64,000 nt of DNA from Glycomyces fuscus (GTDB taxonomy: Bacteria > Actinomycetota > Actinomycetes > Streptosporangiales > Streptosporangiaceae). A program made the position numbers and the translations under genes. Location: the NCBI GenBank assembly GCA_002529455.1, contig NYMS01000058.1, positions 170,809 to 234,808 of the forward strand, read 5' to 3'. This document shows, piece after piece, positions 8,823 through 16,836 of this stretch. The notes below the pieces were generated by a model. It ran no database searches, had not been told where the DNA came from, and was given only the letters and a program-made list of their open reading frames with translations. The stretch's first letter is position 1; each line of letters begins with the position of its first letter.

Positions 8823-9140
8823 CTATTCGGTCGATACGCCCATCGCTCGGGCGAGCGCCACGGCGATGACCTCGATGATGCCGGGGACGTAGAACACGAT
8901 CCCGATGAAGATCGCCAGGATGATGAACTGGGCGAACCTCGTGATCTCCCTCGTGAACAGGAAGAACACCGCCACGATGGACACGATGACGAGGAAGAGC
9001 GGCCCGAAGAAGCCCCTCAGGAAGTCGGCGAGGCCACCGGTGTCGGGGGCGTTCTCGGTGGTCTCCGCCGCGAGGAAGAGCAGGTCGGCACCTCCGGCGG
9101 CGTGGAACACGTCCGGTGTGGAGGACAGCAGGGGGAGCAT
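8823..9140 (-). CDS. Small two-helix membrane protein, TcpD/VirB2-like position
   Basis: 105 residues from the ATG at 9140, which has GGGGGGTGG 8 nt upstream; a GTG at 9152 would add four residues. Two hydrophobic segments are visible, FLRGFFGPLFLVIVSIVAVF and FAQFIILAIFIGIVFYVPGI, separated by a short polar loop (TREITR), and the N-terminus is polar. Size, topology and position between tcpC-like and tcpE-like genes match the small membrane subunits (TcpD, or VirB2/TrbC pilin-like proteins) of Gram-positive conjugation systems, but sequence alone does not prove homology. It is 18 bp from the fusion gene and 75 bp downstream of the TcpC-like gene. Confidence 0.6.
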   Translation of the reverse strand: MLPLLSSTPDVFHAAGGADLLFLAAETTENAPDTGGLADFLRGFFGPLFLVIVSIVAVFFLFTREITRFAQFIILAIFIGIVFYVPGIIEVIAVALARAMGVSTE

Positions 9141-9141
9141 G

Positions 9142-9180
9142 TCAGGCGCCACCCCCCGGTGTCGTTTCTGGTGTGCGCAT
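9142..9180 (-). CDS. Possible 12-codon leader peptide before the TcpD-like gene
   Basis: ATG at 9180 follows AGAGAAGGACC, the best ribosome site in this gap, and reads 12 codons to a TGA whose last base is followed by C and then the ATG at 9140. This arrangement would allow translation coupling or re-initiation at the TcpD-like gene. It could equally be a chance ORF. Confidence 0.25.
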   Translation of the reverse strand: MRTPETTPGGGA

Positions 9181-9215
9181 GGTCCTTCTCTTCTCCTTGC
9201 CTGCAGGCCCCGCCG

Positions 9216-10163
9216 TCAGCCGAACGAGCGCGGGGCGCCCTGGATGTCACGCACGTGCCACTCGCTGCCGGAGTCCACGACGGTGACCAGGTAGTTCTGC
9301 GTGATCTGCCCGGTCTCGGTCCCGTCGGAGGCCGGGACGTTCCACCGGACGGTGGCCGCTACCTGTCGTACGTCATCATTCCCGGTCGAGGCCCGGGTTG
9401 GCACCGTAATGTCGGACAGTTCACCAAATTCCAGACTGTTCTCCGGAAGCGGGGCGATGGTGACACCCGGTTCCACGTAGCGCTCCAGGTGCGCCGGCTC
9501 CCCCGCGTAGGCCTCGAAGAAGCCGGACAGCACCTCCGCGAGCTCCTCCTCGGCCTCCGGGTCGGTCTCGAAGGACGAGCCCTCGGGAAGGCTCGCCCGG
9601 GTCGGCGCGGCCAGCAGCGCCGGGTTGCCCGAGACCACCAGGGCCTCCCCGTCGGCGTAGACCGGCACGTCCAGGCGCATGGGCTCGCCGTTGACGTCGG
9701 CCCGCACGACGACGGTGCCGTTGTGGTCGTCCTCCACGTGCACGGCGACGACCGTGAGGTTGTCGCCGGTGAGGCTGTCGGCGGGGGCGTCCAGTGCGGC
9801 GGCCTCCCCCTCGGGGACGAACCCCGCCAGGTCGGACAGGCGCGCCTCGGGGTCGGCGGTGTCGAGGTAGGCCTCGGCGAACCGCAGGCCGAAGGCCGCC
9901 GCCGCGGTCTCGGGGTAGGTCACGGTGTCGCCCTGCTCGGGTTCCTCGGAGGTGTCGGGAAGGGCGAGCCCTCCGCGCAGCGGGAACCAGATGCCGTTGA
10001 AGACGACGACGATGATGAACGCCCACAGGACGGCGCGTCCCACGCCGACCCACCAGCGCCCTCCGGCTCCGGCCCGGGGCCGTCGGCCGCGGGGGGCGTC
10101 GAACCCCACGCCGCCGTCCTCCGGCTCACCCGCGGCGGCACCGCGCCGCGACGCCTTCGCCAT
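9216..10163 (-). CDS. TcpC-family conjugation-type membrane protein
   Basis: 315 residues from the ATG at 10163, with AGGAGG 7 nt upstream, which rejects the upstream GTG at 10178. A basic cytosolic N-terminus of about 50 residues is followed by one membrane helix (GRAVLWAFIIVVVFNGIWFP) and a large extracytoplasmic part. The latter shows two related alpha/beta halves, AAAAFGLRFAEAYL and ELAEVLSGFFEAYAGEP, each at the start of an NTF2-like domain, the architecture of TcpC of clostridial plasmid pCW3. TcpC is a bitopic scaffold of the transfer channel (VirB8-like). It is the first gene of a minus-strand operon with the TcpD-like and TcpE-ParA genes. The family call is good; that DNA is the substrate is unproven. 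Confidence 0.8.
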   Translation of the reverse strand: MAKASRRGAAAGEPEDGGVGFDAPRGRRPRAGAGGRWWVGVGRAVLWAFIIVVVFNGIWFPLRGGLALPDTSEEPEQGDTVTYPETAAAAFGLRFAEAYLDTADPEARLSDLAGFVPEGEAAALDAPADSLTGDNLTVVAVHVEDDHNGTVVVRADVNGEPMRLDVPVYADGEALVVSGNPALLAAPTRASLPEGSSFETDPEAEEELAEVLSGFFEAYAGEPAHLERYVEPGVTIAPLPENSLEFGELSDITVPTRASTGNDDVRQVAATVRWNVPASDGTETGQITQNYLVTVVDSGSEWHVRDIQGAPRSFG

Positions 10164-10649
10164 CCCCGCCTCCTGCACACAGGTCCGTGCCGCCCGCTTC
10201 GGACGGCGTCTCCGCCATGCCCTTGTCTACCCCATCCCTATAGTGAGGCATTGTGCGGGTTGGGAGCGTCCTTGGTGACTCCGCGTTTCCCCGCCAACCG
10301 CACATTGCGCACATGGGCCCAACTTCCCAAAAGGTGCACAATACGGCAAGAGTTCTGTTAACTCCCGCTGCGACCACGCACTTCGCCGCAATTATGGACG
10401 GACCGGAAAGGGATTAGTTTCCTGGGGGAGAGCAACATGTGTCCCCGGGGACCGGGAAACCGTTGACGGGATGTGACCGGGACCCCGGACTGCCGGGTGC
10501 CCGTTCCCGCGCTTGGTCCGGCCGCCCGCCGGGTCCCGGCCGCGAACGCGGGCGGACGCCCTCCAGGGCGCTTCCCCCGGCTTCGGGCCGGTCCGGTCCC
10601 GAGCACGGGTTCACCGTGTGCGCCCCGGGACGTGCCCTAGATTGACGGC
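10164..10649. other. 486-bp divergent intergenic region upstream of the TcpC-like and acyltransferase genes
   Basis: No gene seen. The left part is comparatively AT-rich (TATAGTGAG near 10239, AAGAGTTCTGTTAACTCCCG near 10350) and contains an imperfect inverted pair, ATTGTGCGGGTTGG around 10250 and CCAACCGCACATTG around 10293, suitable as an operator for the transfer-like operon. The right part is extremely GC-rich without features until the acyltransferase promoter. Confidence 0.35.
10638..10643 (+). promoter_or_regulatory. -10-like TAGATT directly before the acyltransferase start (leaderless candidate)
   Basis: TAGATT ends 6 nt before the ATG at 10650 and no ribosome-binding sequence precedes that ATG, so transcription would begin at or next to the start codon. 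Confidence 0.5.
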
Positions 10650-11225
10650 ATGCTCCGATACCTCGCAGCCCGGGTGTTCTGGTCCCTCAGCCGGTGGAAG
10701 CTGGTCACCGGGCCCAAGCCCGACCGCCCCACCGTGCTGATCGGTGCCCCACACACCTCCAACTGGGATTTCGTGCTCATGCTCGCCATCTCCTGGCGCC
10801 TCGGCCTGGAGCTGCACTGGCTGGGGAAGCAGAGCCTGTTCGCGGGCTGGCGCGGCCCGATCATGCGCGCGCTCGGTGGAATCCCCGTCGATCGCGCGAA
10901 TCCCAGCCGGGTCGTCGACGACGTCGTCCGGCGCGTTCGGTCCGGCGAGACCTTCGGCCTGGTCATCACCCCCGACGGCACCCGCGGGGCGCACACGCAC
11001 TGGAAGTCCGGCTTCTACCGCGTCGCCCGCGAGACGGGGATGCCGGTGACGCTCGGTTTCGTCGACCGCACCACGATGACCACCGGGCTCGGCCCGACCT
11101 TCGAGCTGACCGGCGACGTCGCGGAGGACATGGGCCGCATCCGCTCCTTCTACGCCGACAAGGCGGGGCACACCCCGGAGCGGCGCGTCGAACCGCGCCT
11201 GCGCGAGGAGGGCGGCGCCGCCTGA
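10650..11225 (+). CDS. PlsC-like glycerolipid acyltransferase
   Basis: 191 residues. His35-T-S-N-W-Asp40 is the catalytic HX4D motif of PlsC/AGPAT acyltransferases, which transfer an acyl group from acyl-ACP or acyl-CoA to lysophosphatidate or a related acceptor at the cytoplasmic membrane. Further blocks fit the family: KQSLFAGW, MRALGGIPVDR (GxxFIDR-like) and ITPDGTRG (the PEGTR-like block III). No transmembrane helix is evident. This short form, starting with a lone LRYLAARVFWSLSRWK amphipathic helix, is common in actinobacteria and its acceptor is undefined. A strong hairpin at 11395-11435 lies between it and convergent ychF. Confidence 0.85.
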   Translation: MLRYLAARVFWSLSRWKLVTGPKPDRPTVLIGAPHTSNWDFVLMLAISWRLGLELHWLGKQSLFAGWRGPIMRALGGIPVDRANPSRVVDDVVRRVRSGETFGLVITPDGTRGAHTHWKSGFYRVARETGMPVTLGFVDRTTMTTGLGPTFELTGDVAEDMGRIRSFYADKAGHTPERRVEPRLREEGGAA

Positions 11226-11394
11226 CCCGGGCCGGGCGGGTACCCTCCGGCCCCTCCCCTGCCAGGACGGGCGGTCCTCCCAGCCGTGGTCCTTGAAGAC
11301 CAGCCGCCCCGTCCCACGTCCCCGGCACCGGGATCCACCCGCACCACTCGCGTGCGGACGGGGCCGGAGGAATTGCGGACCCGGGACACACGGA

Positions 11395-11435
11395 GGGGCC
11401 GCGGGGTCGCGCGCTCGGCGCGCCCCCGCGGCCCC
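11395..11435. terminator. Bidirectional terminator between the acyltransferase and ychF genes
   Basis: Twelve-bp perfect stem (11395-11406 with 11424-11435) stacked on an inner GCGCGC-TCG-GCGCGC hairpin, only 20 bp from the ychF stop. Confidence 0.8.
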
Positions 11436-11454
11436 TCGTCGGCTCGCGGCGCGG

Positions 11455-12540
11455 TCAGACGTTGAAGCGGAACTCCACCACGTCACCGTCGGCCATCACG
11501 TAGTCCTTGCCCTCCATGCGGACCTTGCCCGCCGCGCGGGCGGTCTGCATGTCGCCCGCGGCGACCAGGTCGTCGAAGGAGACCACCTCGGCCTTGATGA
11601 AGCCGCGCTGGAAGTCGGTGTGGATGACCCCGGCGGCCTCGGGGGCGGTGGCGCCCTTGCGGATCGTCCAGGCGCGGGCCTCCTTGGGCCCGGCGGTCAG
11701 GTAGGTCTGCAGGCCCAGGGTGGCGAAGCCGACCCGGGCGAGCTGCGCCAGGCCCGACTCGGTCTGGCCCATGGACTCCAGCAGCTCCTGCGCCTCGTCC
11801 TCGTCCAGCTCGGCCAGCTCCGCCTCGATCTTGGCGTCCAGGAAGATCGCCTCGGCCGGGGCGACGAGCTCCTGGAGCTTGGTGCGCAGCGCCTCGTCGG
11901 CCAGCTCGTCGGTGTCGAGGTTGAACACGTAGATGAACGGCTTGACCGTGAGCAGGCTCAGTTCGCGCAGCCGGTCCAGGTCCACGCCCTGGGCGGCGGA
12001 CAGCGAGGTGCCCCCGTCGAGGACCTCCTGGGCGTCGCGGGCGGCCTGGAGCAGTTCCTGGGCGTCCTTGTCCTTGGCGTTGCGCTTGGCGTCCTTCTCC
12101 AGGCGGGGAAGCGCCTTCTCCAGGGTCTGGAGGTCGGCCAGGATCAGCTCGGTGTTGATGGTCTCGATGTCGCGGGAGGGCTCGACGTCGCCGTCGACGT
12201 GCGTGACGTCGGGGTCGTCGAAGGCCCGGATCACCTGGCAGATGGCGTCGCCCTCGCGGATGTTGGCGAGGAACTTGTTGCCCAGGCCCTCACCGGTGGA
12301 GGCGCCGCGCACGATGCCCGCGATGTCGACGAAGTCCACCGTCGCCGGGAGGACCTTCGCCGAGTCGAAGATCTCGGCCAGCTTCCCGAGCCGGGCGTCG
12401 GGAACGCCCACGACCCCGACGTTGGGCTCGATGGTCGCGAACGGGTAGTTCGCGGCCAGGGCGTCGTTCTTGGTCAGCGCGTTGAAGAGGGTGGACTTGC
12501 CGACGTTGGGCAGGCCGACGATCCCGATAGACAGACTCAC
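11455..12540 (-). CDS. ychF: Redox-regulated ATPase YchF (Obg-family, ribosome-associated)
   Basis: 361 residues with GTG start at 12540. G1 motif GLPNVGKST (9-17) and G3 region DIAGIVRGASTGEGLGNKF are visible. NLDTDE replaces the NKxD specificity motif, the hallmark of YchF, which prefers ATP over GTP. The C-terminal TGS domain ends with IHTDFQRGFIKAEV and DYVMADGDVVEFRFNV. YchF/OLA1 binds ribosomes and affects translation start choice and oxidative stress response in the cytosol. It corresponds in position to Rv1112 in the mycobacterial gene order. The start codon lies 8 nt after a TAGACT hexamer. Confidence 0.97.
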   Translation of the reverse strand: MSLSIGIVGLPNVGKSTLFNALTKNDALAANYPFATIEPNVGVVGVPDARLGKLAEIFDSAKVLPATVDFVDIAGIVRGASTGEGLGNKFLANIREGDAICQVIRAFDDPDVTHVDGDVEPSRDIETINTELILADLQTLEKALPRLEKDAKRNAKDKDAQELLQAARDAQEVLDGGTSLSAAQGVDLDRLRELSLLTVKPFIYVFNLDTDELADEALRTKLQELVAPAEAIFLDAKIEAELAELDEDEAQELLESMGQTESGLAQLARVGFATLGLQTYLTAGPKEARAWTIRKGATAPEAAGVIHTDFQRGFIKAEVVSFDDLVAAGDMQTARAAGKVRMEGKDYVMADGDVVEFRFNV

Positions 12541-13003
12541 AAGGTCAGAGTCTATGCGGACCCGCGGGTGGGCGGTCCCGCCGTGCCCGGTCCCCGGCGG
12601 GAGCCCGGACCCGCCCCGGACGGGACCGGCCCGGTCAGGAGGACGGAGCCCGCTCCGGACGGCGGACCGGAGGGCGGGACGGGGGCCGCGCGCGTGACCG
12701 GACCGGGAAAACGGGGCCGATCACCGAAACGCGGTGCGCAGGAGACGCTACTCGCAGTAGGTTCGACGAACGCTGCCGGGAATCGGGGCGGCGGCCGTCC
12801 GGTGCGCGGGCCACCCGTCGCACGCGCGGCCTCGCACCCCCGGACCTGGACCGGCACACCGCCGCTGGCGCGGCAGGAGCGCGGTGCGGCGGCCGGTGGG
12901 AGGACCGGCCCCGGACCGCGTCGGACGAAGGCGCCGGAGCGCACGGCTGACGCCGTGGACCGGCGCTCCCCGTCGCAGCACCCGTTCCTGGGGGGAGACA
13001 ACC
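12541..13003. other. 463-bp intergenic region between ychF and the FkbM methyltransferase gene
   Basis: Apart from the ychF promoter at its left edge, the only clear signal is TAGGTT at 12757-12762 on the plus strand in a less GC-rich patch, a possible -10 for the methyltransferase gene. No supportable gene, repeat or hairpin was found in the rest. Confidence 0.4.
12549..12554 (-). promoter_or_regulatory. -10-like TAGACT before ychF (leaderless candidate)
   Basis: On the minus strand TAGACT is followed by 8 nt and the GTG start of ychF, with no ribosome site between. Confidence 0.45.
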
Positions 13004-13990
13004 GTGGTCACCGACCAACTGAGGGCGCTCGTGCGCCGCTATCCGCTCATCCGCTTCGCGACCCGCCGGATCCGTGTCCGGCTGCCGAGACGACTGGGCG
13101 GGCTGGACCCGGACCGGGTCCCGCCGTGGACCCGCGAGGTGGTCCTCTCCCTGCCCCGCCTGGAGTCGGACACGCGCCGGATCGGCCCGGACGACCTCAC
13201 CCTGCGCCTGCCCGGCGACCTCACCGTCCCGCGGCGGCTGGCCGCCTTCGGGCTGGCCCGGCACGAGCCCGACAGCCTGGCCTGCTTCATGGCGATGCTG
13301 GACCACACCCGCCCCGGAGCGGTCTTCGACGTGGGCTCCGGAGTGGGGGTGTACTCGCTGCTGGCGGCCGCGCGCACGCGCCGCCCGGTGTTCGCCTTCG
13401 AGCCCACCCCGGAGGTCGCCGCGGCGGCACGGGCGGTGTCCTCGTCGGCGGACCTGGGCTTCACCGTGGTGGAGCTGGCGCTGAGCAACCACACCGGGAC
13501 CGCCCACCTGCGGAGGGCCCGGCACAACGACATGTGCAACACGCTCGTGCGCTCGGCGCGCGCCGACCTGTCGCACATCACCGTGCGGGTGACCACCCTG
13601 GCGCGGTGGAACGAGGACGCGTCGGCCTTCCCGACCGTGCTCAAGATCGACACGGTCGGCACGGAGCCGGACGTGGTCGCCGGAGGGCTGGAGGTCCTGC
13701 GCCGGTACCGGCCGTGGATGCTGGTGAAGGTGCGGCCCGACCGGGGCCTGGAGGAGCGCCTCATGGCGCTGCTCGACCCGCTGGAGTACACCTGGTACCC
13801 GGTGAGCGGGCCGCCGCCCTACGAGCCGCGCCCGGAGATCTCGGGCCGGGCCTCCCCCGCCTGGGAGCGGATGTGGCTGTTCACGCCGGAGCCGGTGCCG
13901 GAGGAGTTCTGGCCCTCGGTGCGCGGTTGGCGCCGGGCCCTGGAGTCCTGCCGCCCCGGCTCCCGCGGGAACGCCAGGGGCCCGTCGTGA
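13004..13990 (+). CDS. FkbM-family SAM-dependent methyltransferase
   Basis: 328 residues from the GTG at 13004, chosen for the GGGGGGAG sequence 6 nt upstream; the frame is open further upstream without a ribosome site. The SAM-binding motif I is AVFDVGSGVGVYSLLAA, followed by the acidic motif II strand VFAFEPTPEVA, and the FkbM domain continues with LALSNHTGTAHL and FPTVLKIDTVGTEPDVVAGG. FkbM-type enzymes O-methylate sugars, polyketides or surface glycans. The first ~95 residues are Arg-rich and less conserved. It is flanked by ychF and a hydrolase gene and is not part of a visible biosynthetic cluster, so its substrate cannot be named. Confidence 0.85.
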   Translation: MVTDQLRALVRRYPLIRFATRRIRVRLPRRLGGLDPDRVPPWTREVVLSLPRLESDTRRIGPDDLTLRLPGDLTVPRRLAAFGLARHEPDSLACFMAMLDHTRPGAVFDVGSGVGVYSLLAAARTRRPVFAFEPTPEVAAAARAVSSSADLGFTVVELALSNHTGTAHLRRARHNDMCNTLVRSARADLSHITVRVTTLARWNEDASAFPTVLKIDTVGTEPDVVAGGLEVLRRYRPWMLVKVRPDRGLEERLMALLDPLEYTWYPVSGPPPYEPRPEISGRASPAWERMWLFTPEPVPEEFWPSVRGWRRALESCRPGSRGNARGPS

Positions 13991-14077
13991 GCCGGTCCCC
14001 GCTCGCGGGGGCGGGTCCGGGCGCCCGGGGGCTTGCTGGAGGCGGCGGAGGCGGAGTGGGCCGCCCCGGCCCAGCCT

Positions 14078-14095
14078 CGGGCACCTCGGTGCCCG
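14078..14095. terminator. Short hairpin between the convergent methyltransferase and hydrolase genes
   Basis: CGGGCACC-TC-GGTGCCCG, 8-bp stem with a very tight loop, 87 bp after the methyltransferase stop. Weaker than the other hairpins here. Confidence 0.4.
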
Positions 14096-14194
14096 CTCCG
14101 CCCCGGCCCCCGTTCTCCGGGCGCCCGCCCGCGCCCGGTGTCCTTCGAGGGTGGCGGCGGGCGTGACGGAGCGGGGGCTCCGAGGAGGGCGCTC

Positions 14195-14893
14195 CTAGAG
14201 CCACCCCTCCAGCGCGGCGAGGAAGCCGGGCAGGTCGTCGCGGTGGACGCAGTGGCCGGCGCCCTCCACGACCCGGACGGTGAAGCCGCGTCCGGCCAGC
14301 TCGTCCGCGGTCTGGGGCGTGACGGTGACGCTGTCCCCCGCGCGCAGGACGAGGGAGGGGACGACCGGCCCGTCGGGGAGGAAGTCGTGCCCGGCGATCT
14401 CCTCGGCGACGAAGTCGAAGAACTCCGGGTCGAAGGCGGCGAAGCCCCTGACCTCCCTCTCGACGTCGTCGTCGGTCCACCTCGGGTTGCTCTGGCGCAC
14501 GCGCGCGGCGTCGGCGGTGACGAAGACGCGGCGCACGCGCTCGCCCGCGTCGGCGTGCATGGGCGGCAGGCGGAACGCCGGGTCCACGTAGACCGCGCGG
14601 GCCGGGCGCAGCCGCTCCACCGCCAGGGAGAGCGCCACGGCGCCCGTGGAGTGGCCGATGGCCAGGTCCGCTCCGGCGGGAAGGGAGTCCGCCAGGTCGT
14701 CGCCGAGCGCCGCCACGGAGTAGTCCCCGCGCGGGCTGTCGCCGTGGCCGCGCATGTCGACGCTGACCACCCGGCGGCCGCGCTCGACCAGTGCGTCCTC
14801 GACGGCGTGCCAGGTCTCGTGGGTGGCCATGGATCCGTGGACGAGGAGCACGGTGAGCTCTCCGGTGCCGCGGGTGTAGGTCTCCAGTCTCAT
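14195..14893 (-). CDS. Alpha/beta-fold hydrolase
   Basis: 232 residues; the ATG at 14893 has AGGAGG 9 nt upstream. LLVHGSMATHETW contains the oxyanion-hole HG motif, GHSTGA is the nucleophile elbow (Ser in G-x-S-x-G), PSLVLRAGDSVTV positions the acidic residue and EGAGHCVHRDD holds the catalytic His. The cap region between residues ~110 and 165 is short. Soluble, cytosolic, probably an esterase, lactonase or related enzyme; the substrate is not predictable. It is divergent from rmuC, and a perfect 12-bp palindrome at 14987-14998 lies in the shared upstream region. Confidence 0.85.
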   Translation of the reverse strand: MRLETYTRGTGELTVLLVHGSMATHETWHAVEDALVERGRRVVSVDMRGHGDSPRGDYSVAALGDDLADSLPAGADLAIGHSTGAVALSLAVERLRPARAVYVDPAFRLPPMHADAGERVRRVFVTADAARVRQSNPRWTDDDVEREVRGFAAFDPEFFDFVAEEIAGHDFLPDGPVVPSLVLRAGDSVTVTPQTADELAGRGFTVRVVEGAGHCVHRDDLPGFLAALEGWL

Positions 14894-15257
14894 GGGAGCG
14901 GGCCTCCTGGGGAAGTGAGGGACTGCCAGGTACGGGACCGGTGAGAGGTGTTCCGGCCCCGGCCGGAGTCCTCAGGGTCTCGAAAACTTGTGCACAAGGA
15001 AAGTGAATGTCCGGAAGCGGCCTCGTGTCCGGACCCCGCTCCCCGCGGAGACCCCGTACCTCCCGGTTCCGTGTACCCGCGCGCCGCCCGGCGGGGCGCG
15101 GGGCGCCCGCGGCACGGGGCGGGTCGGCTCGCTCGTCCGCCCGCGCGTGTGGGGCCCGCCCCGGGACGGCGGACATGCCGGACTTGGCGGTTCTGCTCGC
15201 TGATGTCCTGCGTGGCGGGGAGCCGCGCGGCGGCGCGGGCTGACACCATAGACGGCC
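14894..15257. other. 364-bp divergent region between the hydrolase gene and rmuC
   Basis: Contains the palindrome at 14987-14998 and otherwise nothing that supports a gene. Between 15030 and 15250 it is nearly pure G/C. Confidence 0.4.
14987..14998. promoter_or_regulatory. Perfect palindrome CTTGTGCACAAG, operator candidate
   Basis: It lies 94-105 bp upstream of the hydrolase start in the divergent region with rmuC, in a short AT-richer patch. Twelve-bp perfect dyads of this kind are typical targets of dimeric winged-helix repressors such as MarR/HxlR; no such regulator is adjacent. Confidence 0.45.
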
Positions 15258-16607
15258 ATGAACGGCCTCGCACTCGTCCTCATGCTCCTGATCGGCCTGG
15301 CGGTCGGCACCGCCGTGGGCTGGGTCCTGGCCCGCGGCCGGGACGCCGAGGCCCGGGCCGACGCCCGCGCGGCCCAGGAGCGGGCGGCCTACGTGGAGGA
15401 ACAGCTCGCCGACCGGTTCCGCGCCCTGTCCGCGCAGGCCCTGGACCAGACCAACCAGCGTTTCCTGGAACTGGCGGAGGGGCGGTTGCGGGCGGTCAGC
15501 GCCGAGGCCGGGGGCGACCTGGACGAACGGCGCCGCGCGGTGGAGCGCATGGTCGAGCCGCTGACGCGGACCCTGGACCGGGTGGAGCGCCAGCTGCGCG
15601 AGGCCGACGCGGGGCGGGCCGCGGCCCACGCGGAGCTGGCCAAGCAGGTCGAGTACGTGCGCGAGGGCTCGGAGCGGCTGCGCGACCAGACGCAGTCGCT
15701 GGTGACGGCTCTGCGGCGGCCCGAGGCGCGCGGCCGGTGGGGCGAGCTCCAGCTGCGCAGGGTGGCGGAGCTGGCGGGGATGGGACCGCACTGCGACTTC
15801 GAGGAGCAGGCCGCGACGCGCGACGGGTCGCGGCGCCCGGACATGGTGGTGCGCCTGGCGGGCGGCAAGAACATCGTGGTGGACTCCAAGGTCCCCCTGG
15901 CGGCCTACCTGGACGCCGTGGAGACGGGCGCGGAGGAGGCCGCACGGCACCTGCGCGTCCACGCCAGGCACCTGCGCACGCACGTGGACCAGCTGGCGGC
16001 CAAGGCGTACTGGTCGGCGTTCACCCCGGCGCCGGAGTTCGTGGTGCTGTTCATCCCCGGGGAGGCGTTCCTGGCGCCGGCCCTGGAGTACGACCCCGAA
16101 CTGCTGGAGTACGCGATGGGGCGGCGGGTGCACATCGCGACGCCGACGACGCTGATCTCGCTGCTGCGGACGGCGCAGTACGCCTGGCAGCAGGAGGCGC
16201 TGAGCGAGAACGCGCGGGCGGTGTTCGACCTGGGCAAGCAGCTGCACGAGCGGCTGGGCACGCTCGGCGGGCACGTGGAGGGGCTGGGCCGGGCCCTGAC
16301 CCGGACGGTGAGCGCCTACAACCAGACCGTGGGGTCGCTGGAGAGCCGGGTGCTGGTGACGGCGCGCCGGTTCGGGGAGCTGGGGCTGGTGGACGGCGAG
16401 CTGGACCGGCCCCTGGGCGTGCAGGAGCGGCCGCGCGCGGTGGTGGCGCCCGAGCTGTCGGACCCGGGCGGCGCCGGAGCGGTCGGCGGGCCGGTCACGG
16501 AGCCCGGGTTCGGACCCGGGGTCGGGGAGGGCGCCCGCGGGGGCGGCGGACACCGCGACGGGGGCCTTTCCCACGAGGGGGCCGGCGAGGAGGTCCACGG
16601 CCTCTGA
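15258..16607 (+). CDS. rmuC: DNA recombination protein RmuC homologue
   Basis: 449 residues. An N-terminal membrane helix (LALVLMLLIGLAVGTAVGWV, about 4-23) is followed by a coiled coil (~30-150, heptads rich in Ala, Glu and Arg) and the RmuC nuclease-like domain: RGRWGELQLRRVAELAGM, RRPDMVVRLAGGKNIVVDSK and IATPTTLISLLRTAQYAWQQ. In Escherichia coli RmuC limits inversion at short inverted repeats, and it is thought to be a membrane-tethered nuclease of the PD-(D/E)XK type; the VVDSKVPL motif contains that signature. The last ~65 residues are low-complexity Gly/Glu-rich and variable. No ribosome site precedes the ATG. Confidence 0.93.
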   Translation: MNGLALVLMLLIGLAVGTAVGWVLARGRDAEARADARAAQERAAYVEEQLADRFRALSAQALDQTNQRFLELAEGRLRAVSAEAGGDLDERRRAVERMVEPLTRTLDRVERQLREADAGRAAAHAELAKQVEYVREGSERLRDQTQSLVTALRRPEARGRWGELQLRRVAELAGMGPHCDFEEQAATRDGSRRPDMVVRLAGGKNIVVDSKVPLAAYLDAVETGAEEAARHLRVHARHLRTHVDQLAAKAYWSAFTPAPEFVVLFIPGEAFLAPALEYDPELLEYAMGRRVHIATPTTLISLLRTAQYAWQQEALSENARAVFDLGKQLHERLGTLGGHVEGLGRALTRTVSAYNQTVGSLESRVLVTARRFGELGLVDGELDRPLGVQERPRAVVAPELSDPGGAGAVGGPVTEPGFGPGVGEGARGGGGHRDGGLSHEGAGEEVHGL

Positions 16608-16836
16608 GGGCCGGAGTGGTCCGTGCTCCGGCGGGCAGGGGAACGAAAGCGGGTGTTCGTCGCGAAACATCGGAACCGGGACGGCCCAAGCCGGTGTCCA
16701 ACGGGGAGGAAGGCGTGTTCGTCGCGGATGGGACAAGTGACCGGAAGGGCGACACGATCCACGGAAAAGACACCGAACATTCACGAGAAGTGACACACTA
16801 AACACCGTGAGTAACACACTGGGGAGGCGGACGGCT

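Noticed and set aside
4353..10361. A 2002-codon plus-strand open frame opposite the TcpE-ParA, TcpD-like and TcpC-like genes
   Set aside because: Long antisense frames are expected at this GC content; it has no start signal and no family motif, while the minus strand encodes recognisable proteins.
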